DNA of 31,067 nucleotides from the IMG/VR virus record IMGVR_UViG_3300011128_000298, positions 1 to 31,067 of that record; one strand, written 5' to 3'. A program made the translations under genes and the position numbers. Positions within the stretch are counted from its first letter, which is position 1, and each line of letters begins with the position of its first letter. The notes beneath the pieces are model-generated. The model saw only the letters and a list, made by a program, of their open reading frames with translations, had not been told where the DNA came from and searched no databases. Below are positions 30,163 through 31,067 of this stretch, in pieces. Source of the stretch: a virus.

Positions 30163-30178
30163 GTTACTTATTAGTAAC
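30163..30178. promoter_or_regulatory. Operator 8 upstream of integrase
   Basis: GTTACTTATTAGTAAC is a perfect-armed variant, 14 bp upstream of the integrase ATG and touching its ribosome-binding site. It would allow the phage repressor to shut off the integrase. A clear promoter is not seen here. Confidence 0.7.
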
Positions 30179-30206
30179 ATCATAGAAAAAAAATACAAGA
30201 GAAAAT

Positions 30207-30227
30207 TTAGTCGCCTATTAGTCGCAT
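30207..30227 (+). repeat. TTAGTCGC repeat pair, left of att core
   Basis: Two TTAGTCGC units 11 bp apart, about 104 bp from the att core. The position between integrase gene and core, and a matching pair on the other side, fits integrase arm-type sites. Confidence 0.8.
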
Positions 30228-30306
30228 TTTTCCCCTCGGTTAAGCTATTGAACAGAAAGAAGGTTTTTTTGAAAGGCCAAAAGAGGAGCGCTGTATAGAT
30301 AAATAA

Positions 30307-30322
30307 GTTACTTATAGGTAAC
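30307..30322. promoter_or_regulatory. Operator 9 adjacent to att core
   Basis: GTTACTTATAGGTAAC lies 8 bp before the tRNA-derived att core. Binding here could affect the integration complex directly as well as transcription. Confidence 0.65.
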
Positions 30323-30330
30323 GTTTTAGA

Positions 30331-30378
30331 TGACTACGGATCAGGAGGTCAGGAGTTCGAATCTTCTCGGGCGCGCCA
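30331..30378 (+). other. att core: 3' half of tRNA-Arg(ACG)
   Basis: The sequence starts within the anticodon arm (TGACTACGGATCA, loop CUACGGA, anticodon ACG). It continues through the variable region, the T arm AGGAG-TTCGAAT-CTTCT and the 3' acceptor strand CGGGCGC, and ends GCCA. The bases before it do not match the 5' half of a tRNA, so this is not a functional gene. It is the identity block that restores a host tRNA-Arg on integration. Repeats on both sides argue for an intact attP. Confidence 0.85.
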
Positions 30379-30421
30379 TTCACCAAGGGTTACAGGGTTT
30401 GCCATATTTTTTGGTAGCTGC

Positions 30422-30442
30422 TTAGTCGCACCTTAGTCGCAT
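30422..30442 (+). repeat. TTAGTCGC repeat pair, right of att core
   Basis: Same pair and orientation as at 30207, starting 44 bp after the CCA. The second unit contains the stop codon of the minus-strand gene that ends at 30433. Confidence 0.8.
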
Positions 30443-30846
30443 ATTTTTTTGAAGGCATCCAAGCTCATCTCCACCATAGGTCCGTATCGGTAACTATCTA
30501 CCCTATCGTTCCTCCCAGCAATCGTTACAAAAAACGGGACATCCATAGCGTTGCAAAAACGTGTCTGGTCGTCCCATTCTATAAAGATATAGAAGGGAAT
30601 ATTAAGCTCTCTTGCCCAGCTTCTGCACTTAGCAAATTTCTGCGCTGGAAAGTAGGTAGTAGGGAAGGCTCCAAAGGCGTGAGTGCGCTTCTTGTATTCG
30701 ATAAAGCAATTAACGTTTCCCTTGGAGGCAAAGAAATCAAAAGGGTAGTACTGCACAAGCGGGTACATACTCCAGTTTCTTGCTGCCATAAAGCCTGCGA
30801 AGTTAGCTTCTGCGTCTCTGTCTGCTTGTGTTTCGTGGGTAGGCAC
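30433..30846 (-). CDS. PD-(D/E)XK nuclease-like protein beyond att
   Basis: A GTG start at 30846 (MPTHETQADRDAEANFAGFM) is chosen because the longer frame would overlap the divergent gene's start. The 137-residue product has Glu13, PFDFFA (Asp37) and NCFIEYKKRTHAFG (Glu50, Lys52), the D...ExK order of a PD-(D/E)XK fold, followed by SWARELNIPFYIFIEW. It could be a small endonuclease or a packaging/recombination factor. It is separated from the rest of the phage by the att core. Confidence 0.6.
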   Translation of the reverse strand: MPTHETQADRDAEANFAGFMAARNWSMYPLVQYYPFDFFASKGNVNCFIEYKKRTHAFGAFPTTYFPAQKFAKCRSWARELNIPFYIFIEWDDQTRFCNAMDVPFFVTIAGRNDRVDSYRYGPMVEMSLDAFKKICD

Positions 30847-30927
30847 GGTGCGTGATAACTCCCCCTTAGTTTCCCTAGAATTGTACTGGGTGTAAAGCCC
30901 GGCAACCCACGCACTCGAGGTACTAAG

Positions 30928-31067
30928 ATGGCAACATTTACTAAATTTCACTGCTTCGCTGAGGATGTGGCCGAGAAGGTCCACGGCTTAGGGAGTGACA
31001 CACTAAAGTTAGTGCTTTCAAACACAGCACCAACCGCATCCACAGATCATGAGCTTGCAGACATTAC
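30928..31067 (+). CDS. Partial phage structural-type protein
   Basis: The frame starts at ATG 30928 with GAGG eight bases upstream and runs off the right edge. It reads MATFTKFHCFAEDVAEKVHG followed by LGSDTLKLVLSNTAPTASTD. This N-terminus (FxxF...A...HNLGSDTLKVALSNTAP) is typical of a protein found near head or tail genes of many phages, of unproven function. Its presence beyond the att core means the sequence stays phage-like there. Confidence 0.65.
   Translation, partial: MATFTKFHCFAEDVAEKVHGLGSDTLKLVLSNTAPTASTDHELADI

Noticed and set aside
1-31067. CRISPR arrays, insertion sequences, rRNA
   Set aside because: No regularly spaced repeats, transposase genes with terminal inverted repeats, or rRNA-like segments were seen.

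Overview
The window is one temperate tailed-phage genome segment, read as a podovirus with a T7-like virion. The virion genes run left to right in recognisable order: terminase, connector/portal, scaffold, capsid, tail tubular proteins A and B, three internal virion proteins and a gp17-like fibre. They are joined to a lysogeny and replication module that T7 lacks: divergent small HTH regulators, a DnaB-type helicase, a RecE/Cas4-type nuclease and a tyrosine integrase. No RNA polymerase gene is visible. The integrase lies next to a 48-bp copy of the 3' half of a tRNA-Arg (anticodon ACG), whose acceptor end ...GGGCGCGCCA looks alphaproteobacterial. A marine or soil alphaproteobacterium is therefore the likely host (inference).

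Layout. 1-2897 (minus): a leftward early operon of a recombination nuclease, many small tightly overlapping genes (HTH, zinc ribbon, hypotheticals) and one 150-nt intergenic region rich in RNA structure. 2898-3327: the regulatory switch, with operators and divergent HTH genes. 3328-6955 (plus): HTH protein, Hjc-like nuclease, SSB-like protein with a DEIPW tail, DnaB and small genes. 6956-10011 (mostly minus): an accessory, largely non-coding island with a two-gene unit under double operators, a lipoprotein, a strong leftward promoter with a long leader, and a structured element. 10012-26467 (plus): packaging and virion genes. 26478-29023 (plus): lysis region with two paralogous membrane proteins, two nested gene pairs resembling spanins, a nuclease overprinted by the endolysin, and a holin-like gene. 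29009-30148 (minus): integrase. 30163-30442: attP-like region. 30433-31067: another nuclease-like gene and the start of another phage gene.

Regulation. The 16-bp palindrome GTTACTTATAAGTAAC and close variants occur nine times, all in intergenic DNA: before the leftward operon, between the divergent HTH genes (two), before the 7054-7420 unit (two), before terminase (two), before the integrase and next to the att core. In at least two places it fills the 17-bp spacer of a sigma70-type promoter. This looks like a genome-wide repressor regulon coupling lysogeny, early, late and integration genes. A second repeated element, paired TTAGTCGC units 11 bp apart, flanks the att core on both sides and recurs once 22 kb away at 8207.

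Because repeats lie on both sides of the tRNA fragment and the 5' half of the tRNA is absent, I favour an intact attP in a free or circularised phage genome. A prophage end (attR) next to other phage-like DNA is not excluded.
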